Origin: Allopusillimonas ginsengisoli | Lineage (GTDB): Bacteria > Pseudomonadota > Gammaproteobacteria > Burkholderiales > Burkholderiaceae_B | Reading direction: 5' to 3' | DNA length: 64,000 nucleotides | Assembly (NCBI RefSeq): GCF_004153455.1 | Contig: NZ_SDQE01000006.1 | Coordinates: forward strand, 124,001-188,000 | Shown: piece by piece, positions 37,682 through 48,289 of the stretch | How the letters are laid out: each line of letters starts with the position of its first letter | Numbering within the stretch: the stretch's first letter is position 1 | Notes under the pieces: generated by a model | Told to the model about the DNA's origin: nothing | The model's database searches: none | The model's input: only the letters and a program-made list of their open reading frames with translations | Translations under genes and position numbers: made by a program

Positions 37682-38464
37682 TCATGCTCCTTTGAAATTT
37701 GCGGCTCGACGCTCGAGAAATGCACGCATGCCCTCTTTCTGATCCTGCGTATCGAACAACGTCTCGAATGCCCTGCGTTCCAGCATTAATCCGGTAGCAA
37801 GCGGCGCATCGGCGCCGGCCAGCGCGACCTCTTTCGTCAGCCTGACCGCAATGGCCGGTCGCCTGGCGATGGTGTCGGCAATCTGCATCGCCCGTTCAAG
37901 GGCTTTGCCGTCTGGCGTCAGCTCGCTGGCCAGCCCGACCTCGTACGCGCGCTGCGCCGATATTGCCTCGCCTGTCAGCAGCATTTGCATGGCCCTGAAC
38001 TTGCCTATCGCACGCATCAGCCTTTGCGTCGCACCGCCCCCCGGCATGATGCCGACGGCGACTTCCGGTTGCCCAAACCGCGCACTGTCTTCGGCAACGA
38101 TAATGTCCGCATGCATGGCCAGCTCGCAACCGCCACCCAACGCCGCGCCATGAACCGCGGCAATCAGCGGCTTCGGAAAATCGCTGATGGTGTGCCAATA
38201 GCTCAATACGTCCATCGCCCAGACTGAAGATGGCCCCAAACCGGCCATCTCTCGCAGGTCCGCTCCAGCGGCGAAGCAGGGGCCTTTTCCAGCGATCACG
38301 ACACACCTGACGCGGTCATCAGCCCGAAGCGTGGTAAACGTTTCTGAAAGAAGCCTGCGCAATGGAAGATTTAATGCATTGCGTGCATCAGGCCGATTCA
38401 ACTGCACAAGCGCCACCCCTGAATCGCCGATGTGGCAAAGTAGATTATCCGTGACGTCTGGCAT
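37682..38464 (-). CDS. enoyl-CoA hydratase/crotonase
   Basis: A 260-residue crotonase expected to hydrate crotonyl-CoA. The oxyanion-hole blocks CFAAGADLREM and GAALGGGCELAM are present, and both catalytic glutamates are in place (GGGCEL and FGQPEVAVGI). The ATG at 38464 has GGAGG seven bases upstream; frames further upstream are non-homologous. It is the first gene of the operon and faces the LysR gene at 38602 across a gap with a perfect inverted repeat. Confidence 0.9.
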   Translation of the reverse strand: MPDVTDNLLCHIGDSGVALVQLNRPDARNALNLPLRRLLSETFTTLRADDRVRCVVIAGKGPCFAAGADLREMAGLGPSSVWAMDVLSYWHTISDFPKPLIAAVHGAALGGGCELAMHADIIVAEDSARFGQPEVAVGIMPGGGATQRLMRAIGKFRAMQMLLTGEAISAQRAYEVGLASELTPDGKALERAMQIADTIARRPAIAVRLTKEVALAGADAPLATGLMLERRAFETLFDTQDQKEGMRAFLERRAANFKGA

Positions 38465-38542
38465 CGAACCGCCTCCGTACATTGAAATCAATAAAGCTAT
38501 AGTAGAAAGCGGAGGTGTATTTTTGAAATTTATTTTCATAAT

Positions 38543-38571
38543 AATTTATATTCATCACATGAATATAAATT
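38543..38571. promoter_or_regulatory. perfect 13-bp inverted repeat, likely LysR operator
   Basis: AATTTATATTCAT at 38543-38555 and its exact complement at 38559-38571 are separated by three bases. The inner part fits the LysR T-N11-A rule. It sits midway in the 137-base gap between the divergent LysR gene and the glutaryl-CoA operon, so it is the most likely binding site for that LysR protein. Confidence 0.65.
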
Positions 38572-38601
38572 GAAGATCCGTTGCTTTCCCGGGAGTTCGA
38601 T

Positions 38602-39507
38602 GTGAATCTTGAAACATTCGACCTGAACCTGCTCCGAGTATTCGATGCCATTTATATTGAACGCAGCATATCGAAAGCCGCATTGCGCCTGAATCTCACC
38701 CAACCGGCCGTGAGCAATGCACTGGCCAGGCTGCGCGACAGAGTAGGCGATCCCTTGTTCGAAAGAACGGCGGAAGGCATGGCACCGACGCCGCGGGCAA
38801 AAACGATTGCCGAACCCATACAGCGCGCACTCGACCTTCTGCGGGAGGGCCTGAGTTCACGCAGCGGGTTCGATTTCAGCAGTTCCACACGCACATTTGA
38901 GTTTGCCCTGGAAGACTATGGCGAAAATGTCATCCTGCCCCGCTTTCTCAAATGGCTGAACCTGGCTGCGCCGGGCATACGGATCGTTATCCGACCCGAG
39001 CCAGGCATCCAGTTGCGAGACGAGTTGCGGCAAGGAGCCGTGGATCTGGCTTTGAGCTACTTTGTTCCAGGCATGACCGAATTCCGCAATCACTGCGTCA
39101 TGACCGATACCTTGCTCAGCCTGGCCCGCCGCGACCATCCCGCCATCGCGGACCGCCTCACCCTGGATACCTTTCTGACGCTGGGACATGCTGCGCTGAT
39201 TCCCCGGACCAAAAGCACGCCGATGATTGACCTTGCGCTGGCCAAACGAGGATTGCAGCGCCATATTGCCGTACAGGTGCCCTATTTCCAATCCATGCCT
39301 GTGATAGTGCAGAACACGAACTTGCTTTGCACAATGCCCAAACGCATGGCGCTTCTGTATGCCGACAACTTCGGCTTGCAGCACTATCTGCCTCCTGTGC
39401 GAACCCCGGACTTTCCGGTCTATCTGATCTGGCATCAATCCGCCAACGACGATGTCGCGCACCGGTGGCTCAGAGAATCGTTCATCGACTTATGCAAACA
39501 GCTATAG
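38602..39507 (+). CDS. LysR family regulator of the glutaryl-CoA operon
   Basis: A 301-residue LysR-type protein of the NodD-like branch, opening with NLETFDLNLLRVFDAIY, with the helix-turn-helix at about residues 18-60 (AALRLNLTQPAVSNALARLR). The effector domain covers about 90-295. GTG at 38602 has GGAG six bases upstream and gives the normal family start; a TTG seven codons earlier is possible. It is divergent from the crotonase gene, so it should sense glutarate, glutaryl-CoA or a related acid, which is inference. Confidence 0.85.
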   Translation: MNLETFDLNLLRVFDAIYIERSISKAALRLNLTQPAVSNALARLRDRVGDPLFERTAEGMAPTPRAKTIAEPIQRALDLLREGLSSRSGFDFSSSTRTFEFALEDYGENVILPRFLKWLNLAAPGIRIVIRPEPGIQLRDELRQGAVDLALSYFVPGMTEFRNHCVMTDTLLSLARRDHPAIADRLTLDTFLTLGHAALIPRTKSTPMIDLALAKRGLQRHIAVQVPYFQSMPVIVQNTNLLCTMPKRMALLYADNFGLQHYLPPVRTPDFPVYLIWHQSANDDVAHRWLRESFIDLCKQL

Positions 39508-39651
39508 CGTTGTTCGGCGCAACATAACGGCTCGGCGTTCCGGCAGCGCGTCAACAGCGAGGGTGCAATATCGAGAACCGCGGGCGCGCGATTTTCCACC
39601 GACATCCCTTAAACGGGGTTAGATAAATCATTATGATGTAGCTATTTAGAT

Positions 39652-39702
39652 GCGTCCCTATTTAATTACGCACTATTTTTGTGCATATAAAATAAGGGAC
39701 GC
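39652..39702. promoter_or_regulatory. nested palindrome with NtrC-box-like core upstream of gltB
   Basis: The core GCAC-N7-GTGC at 39670-39684 has the spacing of NtrC (NRI) sites. Around it, GCGTCCCT at 39652-39659 pairs with AGGGACGC at 39695-39702, so the whole 51 bases can form a cruciform or an RNA stem. It lies about 95 bases before the gltB ATG in an AT-rich stretch. The rest of the 288-base gap from 39508 shows no gene. Confidence 0.5.
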
Positions 39703-39795
39703 ACCATCAAATTTCTGTTGCGCACACTGGACTTACGCGGTATCTTCAATCTTCTGCGCCCATCTTTGCGCACCGCACCAATACACGAGTCCGCC

Positions 39796-42700
39796 ATGTC
39801 ACAGTCTTATGCACCCACTCCCACCGTGGTACCTCGCGCGCCCGCTGCTCGCCTCGCCGACCAACAAAGTGATCGCCAGCGCGCGCCGTCGCGCCAGGGC
39901 CTATATCACCCCGAAAACGAACATGATGCCTGTGGGGTTGGTTTTGTGGCCCACATCAAGGGGCGCAAAAGCCATGCGATCATCCAGCAGGGTCTGAAGA
40001 TCCTCGAAAACCTTGATCACCGCGGCGCGGTCGGGGCCGATGAGCTCATGGGCGACGGCGCCGGCATACTCATACAGATACCAGACCAGCTGTATCGCGA
40101 GGAAATGGCGGCGCAAGGCATCGAGCTGCCCCCGCCCGACGAATACGGCGTTGCGATGGTGTTTTTGCCCAAGGAAACCGCCTCGCGGCTGGCCTGTGAG
40201 CAAGAGCTCGAGCGCGCCGTGCGCGACGAAGGCCAGGTCGTGCTGGGATGGCGCGACGTGCCGATCGACCGCGACATGCCCATGTCTCCCACTGTGCACG
40301 CCTGTGAGCCGGTGATCCGTCAGCTCTTCATTGGGCGTGGCGCGGACATCATGGTGCCTGATGCGCTCGAGCGCAAGCTCTACGTCATCCGAAAAACAGC
40401 CAGCCACGCCATCCAGCACATGGAGCTGGCGCACGGGCAAGAGTATTTTGTGCCGTCTATTTCCGTGCGTACCGTGGTGTACAAAGGCTTGCTGCTGGCC
40501 AATCAGGTGGGCTGCTATTACCGCGATCTGGCGGATACGCGCGCGGTGTCGGCGCTGGCGCTGGTACACCAGCGCTTTTCCACCAATACCTTCCCTGCCT
40601 GGCCGCTCGCCCACCCCTATCGCATGATTGCGCACAATGGCGAAATCAATACGGTAAAGGGCAACTTCAACTGGCTGCGCGCCCGCGAAGGCATGATGCA
40701 GTCAGCCGTGCTCGGAGACGACTTGCCCAAGCTGTACCCCATTGTGTATGAGGGGCAGTCGGACACAGCCACCTTCGACAACTGTCTTGAACTCTTGGTG
40801 ATGTCGGGCTATTCACTCGCCCATGCCATGATGATGATGATTCCCGAAGCCTGGGAACAGCATGACGACATGGATGAAAACCGCCGCGCGTTCTACGAAT
40901 ACCATGCGGCCATGATGGAGCCCTGGGATGGCCCCGCGGCGGTGGCGTTTACCGATGGCAGGCAAATCGGCGCAACACTTGACCGCAACGGCCTTCGCCC
41001 CGCCCGCTACCTGATCACCGATGACGACATGGTGATCATGGCCTCGGAAGCCGGCACGCTGCAGATTTCCGAGCATCGCATCGTCAAGAAGTGGCGCCTG
41101 CAGCCTGGCAAGATGTTTCTGATCGACCTGCAGCAAGGCCGCATCATCGACGATGTCGAAATCAAGTCGCAGTTGGCCAATATGCGGCCGTATCGGCAGT
41201 GGATTGAGCGCCTGCGCCTGAAGCTTGAGTCTCTGCCCGCCCAGAAAGTCGAAGATGCGCGCAGGGATGTTTCACTGCTGGATCGCCAGCAGGCTTTTGG
41301 CTGGACACAAGAAGACTTCAAGTTCGTCCTTCAGCCCATGTCCGCCAATGGCGAAGAATGCACCGGGTCTATGGGCAACGATGCGCCGCTCGCCGTGCTG
41401 TCGAGCCGCGCCAAGCCTTTCTACAACTATTTCCGCCAGCTGTTTGCCCAGGTGACCAACCCACCGATCGATCCGATTCGCGAACAACTGGTGATGTCCC
41501 TGGTGTCGTTCATCGGCCCCAAACCCAACCTGCTCGACATCAATAATGTGAATCCGCCGCTGCGGCTGGAGGTCAGCCAGCCCATCCTGGATTTCTCGGC
41601 CATGGCGCAGATCCGTCATATTGCCGACATTACCTCCAACAAATTCCGCTGCCTGGAACTGGACATCACTTATCCAGTTGCCTGGGGCCCGGACGGCATC
41701 GAGGCCTGTATTGCCGGGCTCTGTTCCAATGCGGCGGATGCCGTACGCAGCGGCTACAACATCCTGCTTATTACTGACCGCAACGTCGACAGCGAACACG
41801 TGGCGATTCCAGCCTTGCTGGCAACATCCGCCATCCATCTGCATCTGATTCGCGCAGGCTTGCGCACCAATACCGGCCTGGTCGTCGAGACGGGATCGGC
41901 GCGCGAAGTGCACCATTTTGCCTTGCTGGGCGGTTACGGCGCCGAAGCCATCCACCCCTACCTGGCCCTTGAAACACTGGCCACGCTGCCACAACCGCAA
42001 CAGGCCATCAAGCAATACATCAAGGCCATAGGCAAGGGCTTGAACAAAGTCATGTCCAAGATGGGCATCTCGACCTATATGTCCTATACCGGCGCACAGA
42101 TTTTCGAGGCCGTAGGCCTGAGCTCCGCGTTGGTACAGAAGTACTTTACCGGCACCCCCAGCAATATCGAAGGGATCAACATCTTCGAAGTCGCGCAGGA
42201 GGCGCTGCGCGTGCATCATGCGGCATTCAGCGATGACCCGGTGCTGGCCAACGATCTGGATGCGGGCGGCGATTATGCCTGGCGTGTCCGCGGCGAAGAC
42301 CATATGTGGACGCCAGACTCCATCGCCAAGCTCCAGCACTCGGCGCGCGCCAACAACTACAGCACCTACAAGGAATATGCTCAACTGATCAACGACCAGA
42401 CACGCCGCCACATGACGCTGCGCGGCCTGTTTGAATTCAAGGTTGACCCTGCGCGTGCAATCCCGCTCAGCGAGGTCGAACCCGCCAAGGAAATCGTCAA
42501 GCGATTTGCAACAGGCGCCATGTCGCTGGGGTCTATTTCCACCGAGGCGCATGCTGTGCTCGCGGTGGCGATGAATCGCATTGGCGGCAAGTCGAATACG
42601 GGCGAAGGCGGTGAAGATGAACTGCGCTATCGTCAGGAAATGCGCACGGGTAAGCAAACCATCAAGAAGGGCGACACCATGGCGTCGGTGTTGGGCCATG

Positions 42701-44544
42701 AGCGCATTGAAGCGGATATTGCGCTGGCCGCAGGCGATTCGCTGCGTTCACGGATCAAGCAAGTGGCCTCCGGGCGCTTTGGCGTGTCGGCCGAATACCT
42801 GAGCAGTGCAGACCAAATACAGATCAAGATGGCGCAGGGCGCCAAGCCCGGCGAAGGCGGCCAGTTGCCTGGACACAAGGTTACAGACTATATCGCCAAG
42901 CTGCGCTATTCAGTCCCTGGCGTCGGGTTGATTTCACCACCGCCCCATCACGATATTTATTCCATCGAGGATTTGGCGCAGCTCATTCACGATCTCAAGA
43001 ACGTCAATCCCAGGGCGTCTATTTCAGTCAAGCTTGTGTCGGAAGTAGGCGTGGGCACCGTCGCAACCGGCGTCGCCAAGGCCAAGGCCGATCATGTGGT
43101 GATTGCCGGCCACGATGGCGGCACCGGTGCGTCTCCGGTGTCATCCATCAAGCACGCGGGTACGCCCTGGGAGCTTGGCCTGGCCGAAACGCAGCAGACC
43201 TTGCTGTTGAACAACCTGCGGACTCGCATCCGTGTGCAGGCCGACGGCCAGATGAAAACCGGCCGCGATGTCGTGATCGGCGCGCTGCTGGGCGCCGATG
43301 AGTTCGGCTTCGCCACAGCGCCGCTGGTGGTCGAAGGCTGCATCATGATGCGCAAATGCCATCTGAATACCTGCCCGGTGGGCGTCGCGACGCAGGATCC
43401 GGTGTTGCGCAAGAAGTTTCAGGGCAAGCCGGAGCACGTGGTGAACTTCTTTTTCTTCATCGCCGAAGAAGTAAGAGAAATCATGGCGCAGCTCGGTATT
43501 CGCCGCTTCGATGACATGATTGGGCGTGTCGACCTGCTGGATATGCGCAAGGGGATAGAGCACTGGAAAGCGCAGGGCCTGGATTTCAGCCGCGTTTTTC
43601 ACGCCGTCCAGGCGCAAGGCGCGCTGCATCAGACCGAAAGCCAGGACCATGCACTGGATCATGCCTTGGATCATCAACTGATCGAGCGCAGCAAGGCAGC
43701 CATAGAGCGTGGCGAGAAAGTATCGTTCATTACGCCCGTTCGGAACCGCAACCGCACCATCGGCGCCATGCTGTCCGGCGTCGTCGCGTCACGCTATGGA
43801 CATGACGGGCTGCCTGACGACACGATACACATTCAATGCAACGGCACTGCCGGGCAGAGTTTCGGCGCATTCCTGGCCCAGGGCATTACCCTGGATCTGG
43901 TGGGCGAGGCCAATGACTATGTCGGCAAGGGCCTGTCGGGAGGCCGCATCATCGTGCGCTCTCCCAACGATTTCAGGGGATTCGGCCCTGATCACATCAT
44001 TGTCGGCAATACGGTGCTGTATGGCGCGCTGGCGGGCGAAGCTTATTTCAACGGCGTAGCGGGCGAACGGTTTGCGGTGCGTAATTCCGGCGCGGCGACG
44101 GTGGTCGAGGGCACAGGCGACCATGGTTGTGAATACATGACGGGCGGCACCGTCGTCGTACTGGGCCAAACGGGCCGCAACTTTGCGGCGGGCATGTCCG
44201 GTGGGGTGGCCTACATTTGGGATCCGCAGGACAACTTCCGCCGCAACTGCAATCTGTCCATGGTAGAGCTGGAACGCATGATGTCGCATCAGGAGCAGGA
44301 GGATCAGGGACAGGTCCAAGGCTGGCACAGTCAAACGCGGGGCGCTGAACGGGAAACGGACGAAACCATACTGCGCCGTATGATCGAAGAACACTACCGC
44401 CTGACCGGCAGCTTCCGGGCCCGGGACATCCTGGACGACTGGAGCCGCAGCCGCCTGACTTTCCTCAAAGTCATGCCTATTGAGTATAAACGCGCGCTCG
44501 GTGAGCTCTGGCGCGCAGCCAATCCACAACAAATTGCTGCCTGA
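39796..44544 (+). CDS. gltB: glutamate synthase (NADPH), large subunit
   Basis: A 1582-residue GOGAT alpha subunit that moves the glutamine amide nitrogen to 2-oxoglutarate. After an N-terminal propeptide the nucleophile is Cys46 in [11 protein letters not shown], which begins the class II amidotransferase domain (to about 430). The FMN-binding synthase domain has [11 protein letters not shown] and [15 protein letters not shown], and a [3Fe-4S] site in [15 protein letters not shown] (about residues 1182-1193). The C-terminal Gly-rich beta-helix ([20 protein letters not shown]) closes it. I start at 39796; the upstream frame to a TTG at 39718 is non-homologous. gltD follows 10 bases later. Confidence 0.97.
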   Translation: MSQSYAPTPTVVPRAPAARLADQQSDRQRAPSRQGLYHPENEHDACGVGFVAHIKGRKSHAIIQQGLKILENLDHRGAVGADELMGDGAGILIQIPDQLYREEMAAQGIELPPPDEYGVAMVFLPKETASRLACEQELERAVRDEGQVVLGWRDVPIDRDMPMSPTVHACEPVIRQLFIGRGADIMVPDALERKLYVIRKTASHAIQHMELAHGQEYFVPSISVRTVVYKGLLLANQVGCYYRDLADTRAVSALALVHQRFSTNTFPAWPLAHPYRMIAHNGEINTVKGNFNWLRAREGMMQSAVLGDDLPKLYPIVYEGQSDTATFDNCLELLVMSGYSLAHAMMMMIPEAWEQHDDMDENRRAFYEYHAAMMEPWDGPAAVAFTDGRQIGATLDRNGLRPARYLITDDDMVIMASEAGTLQISEHRIVKKWRLQPGKMFLIDLQQGRIIDDVEIKSQLANMRPYRQWIERLRLKLESLPAQKVEDARRDVSLLDRQQAFGWTQEDFKFVLQPMSANGEECTGSMGNDAPLAVLSSRAKPFYNYFRQLFAQVTNPPIDPIREQLVMSLVSFIGPKPNLLDINNVNPPLRLEVSQPILDFSAMAQIRHIADITSNKFRCLELDITYPVAWGPDGIEACIAGLCSNAADAVRSGYNILLITDRNVDSEHVAIPALLATSAIHLHLIRAGLRTNTGLVVETGSAREVHHFALLGGYGAEAIHPYLALETLATLPQPQQAIKQYIKAIGKGLNKVMSKMGISTYMSYTGAQIFEAVGLSSALVQKYFTGTPSNIEGINIFEVAQEALRVHHAAFSDDPVLANDLDAGGDYAWRVRGEDHMWTPDSIAKLQHSARANNYSTYKEYAQLINDQTRRHMTLRGLFEFKVDPARAIPLSEVEPAKEIVKRFATGAMSLGSISTEAHAVLAVAMNRIGGKSNTGEGGEDELRYRQEMRTGKQTIKKGDTMASVLGHERIEADIALAAGDSLRSRIKQVASGRFGVSAEYLSSADQIQIKMAQGAKPGEGGQLPGHKVTDYIAKLRYSVPGVGLISPPPHHDIYSIEDLAQLIHDLKNVNPRASISVKLVSEVGVGTVATGVAKAKADHVVIAGHDGGTGASPVSSIKHAGTPWELGLAETQQTLLLNNLRTRIRVQADGQMKTGRDVVIGALLGADEFGFATAPLVVEGCIMMRKCHLNTCPVGVATQDPVLRKKFQGKPEHVVNFFFFIAEEVREIMAQLGIRRFDDMIGRVDLLDMRKGIEHWKAQGLDFSRVFHAVQAQGALHQTESQDHALDHALDHQLIERSKAAIERGEKVSFITPVRNRNRTIGAMLSGVVASRYGHDGLPDDTIHIQCNGTAGQSFGAFLAQGITLDLVGEANDYVGKGLSGGRIIVRSPNDFRGFGPDHIIVGNTVLYGALAGEAYFNGVAGERFAVRNSGAATVVEGTGDHGCEYMTGGTVVVLGQTGRNFAAGMSGGVAYIWDPQDNFRRNCNLSMVELERMMSHQEQEDQGQVQGWHSQTRGAERETDETILRRMIEEHYRLTGSFRARDILDDWSRSRLTFLKVMPIEYKRALGELWRAANPQQIAA

Positions 44545-44554
44545 GGGTCTTAAG

Positions 44555-46018
44555 ATGGGCAAGATTACTGGTTTTCTGGAGTTTCAACGTGTCAAAGAGA
44601 CCTATGAGGCACCACTGACGCGGCTGAAACATTGGCGCGAGTTCGTTGCGCCACTGACTGACGCGGAAGCAAAAAAGCAGGGTGCTCGCTGCATGGACTG
44701 CGGCATACCCTTCTGCAACAACGGATGCCCGGTCAACAACATCATTCCGGACTGGAACGATCTGGTGTATCGGCAGGAATGGCGTCAGGCGCTGGCTGTA
44801 CTGCACTCCACCAATAACTTTCCGGAGTTTACCGGCCGGATCTGCCCGGCCCCTTGCGAAGCGGCCTGTACACTGAATATCAATGACGATGCTGTCGGTA
44901 TCAAGTCTATTGAGCATGCCATCATCGACAGAGGCTGGAACGAGGGCTGGGTCACGCCTCAGCCACCACATCGGCGCACGGGAAAAAAAGTGGCCGTTGT
45001 CGGTTCCGGCCCTGCCGGGCTGGCTTGCGCCCAGCAACTGGCACGGGTCGGCCATTCAGTGACTGTCTTCGAAAAAAGCAATCGCATTGGTGGCCTGCTG
45101 CGCTATGGCATTCCAGACTTCAAGCTCGAAAAATTCCATATCGACCGGCGCCTGGCACAGATGGAGGCCGAGGGCGTGGAATTCTCGCCCTCCACGTATG
45201 TCGGCGCCCCCGAAGACGCCCAGGAAGGCCTGACGGTTCGCACGCCCGATTCGCTGCGTGAAGAGTTTGACGCGATCGTCCTGGCGGGTGGGGCCGAAAC
45301 GCCTCGTGACCTGCCCGCCCCTGGCCGGGAGTTGCAGGGCATTCATTTTGCAATGGATTTCCTGCGCCAGCAGAACAAGGTGAATAATGGCGATCGGATC
45401 AGCAAGCAGATTACCGCCAAGGGCAAGCACGTCATTGTCATCGGGGGTGGCGACACCGGGTCGGACTGTGTCGGCACCAGCAACCGCCAGGGGGCTGCGT
45501 CCGTCACGCAATTCGAGCTGATGCCACGCCTGCCCGATGTGGAGAACAAAGAACTGACCTGGCCTTACTGGCCCGCCAAGATGCGCAGTTCATCGTCGCA
45601 TGAAGAAGGCTGCGAGCGCGACTGGGCGGTGTCCACCAAGTGCTTCGAAGGTAAGGACGGCAAGATCAACAAGCTGATCGCGGTCCGCCTGGAATGGATC
45701 AAGGACAAGGCAACCGGACAACTGAAGATGCGCGAAGTGGAGGGCTCGCAATTCGAGCTGCCTGCCGATCTGGTATTGCTGGCCATGGGCTTTGTGTCGC
45801 CTGTTCGCAATGTGCTTGATGCCTTTGGCCTGGACCTGGACGCCCGCGGCAATGCTCAGGCCAATACGGAGGACTATCGCAGCAGTGACGCCAAAGTGTT
45901 CGCAGCCGGCGATATGCGGCGCGGACAGTCGCTGGTCGTCTGGGCGATTCGGGAAGGCCGGCAATGCGCGCGGTCGGTGGATGAGTTCCTGATGGGTAGC
46001 ACGACGTTGCCCCGCTAA
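44555..46018 (+). CDS. gltD: glutamate synthase (NADPH), small subunit
   Basis: A 487-residue GOGAT beta subunit that oxidises NADPH and feeds electrons to GltB. N-terminal cysteines for two [4Fe-4S] clusters are in [19 protein letters not shown] and [11 protein letters not shown]. The FAD site is [15 protein letters not shown] (about residue 148) and the NADPH site is [11 protein letters not shown] (about 295). The closing [16 protein letters not shown] is typical. GAGGG lies about seven bases before the ATG. A strong hairpin terminates the operon. Confidence 0.97.
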   Translation: MGKITGFLEFQRVKETYEAPLTRLKHWREFVAPLTDAEAKKQGARCMDCGIPFCNNGCPVNNIIPDWNDLVYRQEWRQALAVLHSTNNFPEFTGRICPAPCEAACTLNINDDAVGIKSIEHAIIDRGWNEGWVTPQPPHRRTGKKVAVVGSGPAGLACAQQLARVGHSVTVFEKSNRIGGLLRYGIPDFKLEKFHIDRRLAQMEAEGVEFSPSTYVGAPEDAQEGLTVRTPDSLREEFDAIVLAGGAETPRDLPAPGRELQGIHFAMDFLRQQNKVNNGDRISKQITAKGKHVIVIGGGDTGSDCVGTSNRQGAASVTQFELMPRLPDVENKELTWPYWPAKMRSSSSHEEGCERDWAVSTKCFEGKDGKINKLIAVRLEWIKDKATGQLKMREVEGSQFELPADLVLLAMGFVSPVRNVLDAFGLDLDARGNAQANTEDYRSSDAKVFAAGDMRRGQSLVVWAIREGRQCARSVDEFLMGSTTLPR

Positions 46019-46043
46019 CCGTTGCGCATCACGATGAAGATGA

Positions 46044-46073
46044 ACAAGGCCGCTACTTTAGAAGCGGCCTTGT
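46044..46073 (+). terminator. hairpin terminator after gltBD
   Basis: ACAAGGCCGCT at 46044-46054 pairs perfectly with its complement at 46063-46073 around an 8-base loop, 25 bases after the gltD stop. There is no long T-run, but stem strength and position between convergent genes support termination. Confidence 0.65.
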
Positions 46074-46116
46074 CGCATGGATCTGGCGCCGGGATACAGG
46101 TTGCTCGTGGCCGGGC

Positions 46117-47118
46117 TTAAGGGCGGGAGCGCGGCCGCCGGCTATCGGCAAAGACCTCGTCCAGCGTTGACGCGCCGAGCAGTTGTACAGACCACTTTTC
46201 CATCTGCCGTATGGATGCTGTCGCCAGGCGTTGTGCCACCGAGGCAGGCAGAGGGCCAAACTTATGGGCCAATTGACGCTGCAACAATACTGCTCCGCCT
46301 TCTTTGCGACCTTCTTTGCGGCCCTCTTTGCGGCCTTCGCTCAGACCCTGCATCTTCCATTGATGCGTCCAGGATCGGGACTGATGGTCAAGCATATTCT
46401 TGATCTCCATGAAATCGTCTATGGCCGGCAGCTGAACCGCAGGCAGCGAGCGCGGCAGCAACACGCGGCGTATCCAATTTGCAAAAGCGTTCCGCAGTTC
46501 AGCATGCGCTTCCCCCTGCGTGCACAGGCCAATAGTCTGCATTAAATTAATCGTATCTTCAATACCGCGATTGTGTTCAAGACGAAAGAGCAATGCAGCC
46601 AGGTTTTGATCCGGCAGTTTGCCTGACCGCACCCACTCACCCTCGTCGATCAACAGGTATTCGAACTGTGGAAGATACGGTTCGAGCGCCGCGGGCAGTG
46701 CATCAAACAGATGGCGCGTGCTGGTAGGCGCGCGCCATGGACGAACACCGCTATAGAGCACCACGGGCAGCAGGCGCGGCAACTGCCGCTGCGGCTTTTG
46801 AACGCGTCGCTGCAACAGGCTTTCACACAGCAAGCTGCAATAGGACGCCATGCGCAGCGCCATGAATCGCTCGCATGACGACTGGTGTTCCAGCATTAGC
46901 AACACATGCGCGTCCGACCCCTCGCTGCAGGGAATGCGCCAGACATGGTCGCCCTGCCGCAAGGCAAGGCGTTTGCTCACATAGGATGCGGGAACGGCCT
47001 GCATGGCGGGCCAATGAAGAGACTGCAATTCCCTGATGTCGACAATGTCCTGAAAGAGGCTGCGCACTAAAAGAGGATGATTCAACAAGCTGCGATAGCA
47101 TGCGTCGTGGACAGTCAT
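46117..47118 (-). CDS. Rpn family recombination-promoting nuclease / putative transposase (copy 2)
   Basis: A 333-residue paralogue of the protein at 9167-10123, with the same opening (MTVHDACYRSLLNHP), the nuclease core VWRIPCSEGSD plus LLMLEHQSS, and the same C-terminal half. I start at 47118 to match copy 1; the frame extends upstream without homology. The Lys/Glu/Arg stretch is expanded to three GRKE units, encoded by three 12-base repeats at 46300-46335, against about two in copy 1. It lies between gltD and the acyl-CoA dehydrogenase pair with no visible element ends. Confidence 0.85.
   Translation of the reverse strand: MTVHDACYRSLLNHPLLVRSLFQDIVDIRELQSLHWPAMQAVPASYVSKRLALRQGDHVWRIPCSEGSDAHVLLMLEHQSSCERFMALRMASYCSLLCESLLQRRVQKPQRQLPRLLPVVLYSGVRPWRAPTSTRHLFDALPAALEPYLPQFEYLLIDEGEWVRSGKLPDQNLAALLFRLEHNRGIEDTINLMQTIGLCTQGEAHAELRNAFANWIRRVLLPRSLPAVQLPAIDDFMEIKNMLDHQSRSWTHQWKMQGLSEGRKEGRKEGRKEGGAVLLQRQLAHKFGPLPASVAQRLATASIRQMEKWSVQLLGASTLDEVFADSRRPRSRP
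46300..46335 (-). repeat. three 12-bp tandem repeats in the Rpn gene
   Basis: Three near-identical 12-base units of the type TTCTTTGCGGCC encode repeated Gly-Arg-Lys-Glu on the minus strand. A change in copy number keeps the frame, so this can vary in length without disrupting the protein. Confidence 0.7.
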
Positions 47119-47218
47119 ACAGCAATTTCTGGGGAGAAAGAAACTGCCCACTATAGAATCTGGCACGGGCGCTGCGGCCATGTCCGGCCAGAAAATGTCG
47201 CGTCGACTTACGCGCCGT

Positions 47219-48286
47219 TCAGATCAAGGCCCAGAGCCGGTCCAGGATAAACGTAGCATCGCCATCCCGGCGCAGGATGGCGCACAGATGCCTGGCACGC
47301 TTGAGATATAAATGAGCGGGGCACTCCCAGGTAATCCCCATGGCGCCAAAAGTCTGGATAGCCTGCCCTGCAGTGGCGAGCGCGGCTTCGGTAATCAACA
47401 GTTCAGCCATCAGCACTGAAGCTTGCGCGGCCTCGCCGTGCTGATCTGTAAGTTCACAGGCCTCATGCAGCAACAAGCGCGCATTGTCCAACGCCATCCA
47501 GTTGTCCGCCAGCCTGTGCTTGATGGCCTGGTTTGCGCCAATGGGCTTGCCGAACTGCTCGCGCTCGCACGCGTACACGGATGCGAGGTCCAGCGCCTGC
47601 GCGCCTACGCCCAGCAATTCTGCAAGTCTGAGACAGCGGCGTGCCATACAAAACCGCGTCCATGTCGGCTCAGGACAGGTTCGCGTGACCTGCCATTGGG
47701 GAGGCGAGTGTGTGACCAGGCGGCCAGTTGCAATCAATGGATCGATCCCGTAACCAAGGTGATCAACCGCGTGCGCGGATAACGTGAGATGAGTCTCTTG
47801 CCACGAAAGCCGCAGAGCCGTCGCGTCGCTGATCGCATGGGTGACAAGACCGAGATTCGGGGAGCGCCGATCAATGCCATCGTCCTGCGCTGTTCCGCTC
47901 CCATCATCTCCATCGGCATCGCTTGCCAGCGCCATGTATGCCTCGCCGTCCAGCCAACGCGCCAACTGCTTGAGCGGAGTGTCCGGACCCTCTGCTGTAA
48001 TCAGATAGCCCAGCATGGCCATCGCGTCCGCAATCGGTAAGGGCAGGAGCCTGCGTCCCATCTCCTCGACCATCAGGGCGGCATCGACAAGACTCAGCCC
48101 CAAGCCGCCGCTTGCCTCTGGCGCACATGTCTGCAACCAACCCATTTCGGCGCATTGCCGCCATAGCTGTCGCGCGCGCTCGGCATCCAAAGGGACGAGG
48201 ACTGCCCCATCCGCCAGCTCACCCTCCAGAAAATGCCTGACCGCATCGACCAGCATGGTCTGCTCATCGTTCAATACCATGGTCAT
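47219..48286 (-). CDS. acyl-CoA dehydrogenase, small subunit of a probable heteromeric pair
   Basis: A 355-residue acyl-CoA dehydrogenase-fold protein, shorter and more diverged than the next one. N-terminal helices with EASGGLGLSLVDAALMVEEMG, a poorly conserved middle domain (about 110-200) and CEREQFGKPIGANQAIKHRLAD are recognisable. I do not see the usual catalytic glutamate, and the C-terminus ends KRARHLCAILRRDGD. Such partners pair with a catalytic chain in some steroid and dicarboxylate pathways. Its ATG is three bases after the large-subunit stop with GGAG eight bases upstream. Substrate is unknown. Confidence 0.78.
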   Translation of the reverse strand: MTMVLNDEQTMLVDAVRHFLEGELADGAVLVPLDAERARQLWRQCAEMGWLQTCAPEASGGLGLSLVDAALMVEEMGRRLLPLPIADAMAMLGYLITAEGPDTPLKQLARWLDGEAYMALASDADGDDGSGTAQDDGIDRRSPNLGLVTHAISDATALRLSWQETHLTLSAHAVDHLGYGIDPLIATGRLVTHSPPQWQVTRTCPEPTWTRFCMARRCLRLAELLGVGAQALDLASVYACEREQFGKPIGANQAIKHRLADNWMALDNARLLLHEACELTDQHGEAAQASVLMAELLITEAALATAGQAIQTFGAMGITWECPAHLYLKRARHLCAILRRDGDATFILDRLWALI

Positions 48287-48289
48287 CAG

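Noticed and set aside
41272-42699. Long minus-strand open frame (475 codons) inside gltB
   Set aside because: It is fully antisense to a clearly conserved gltB domain, rich in His/Gln/Arg, without family motifs or a ribosome site; typical shadow of GC-rich coding sequence.
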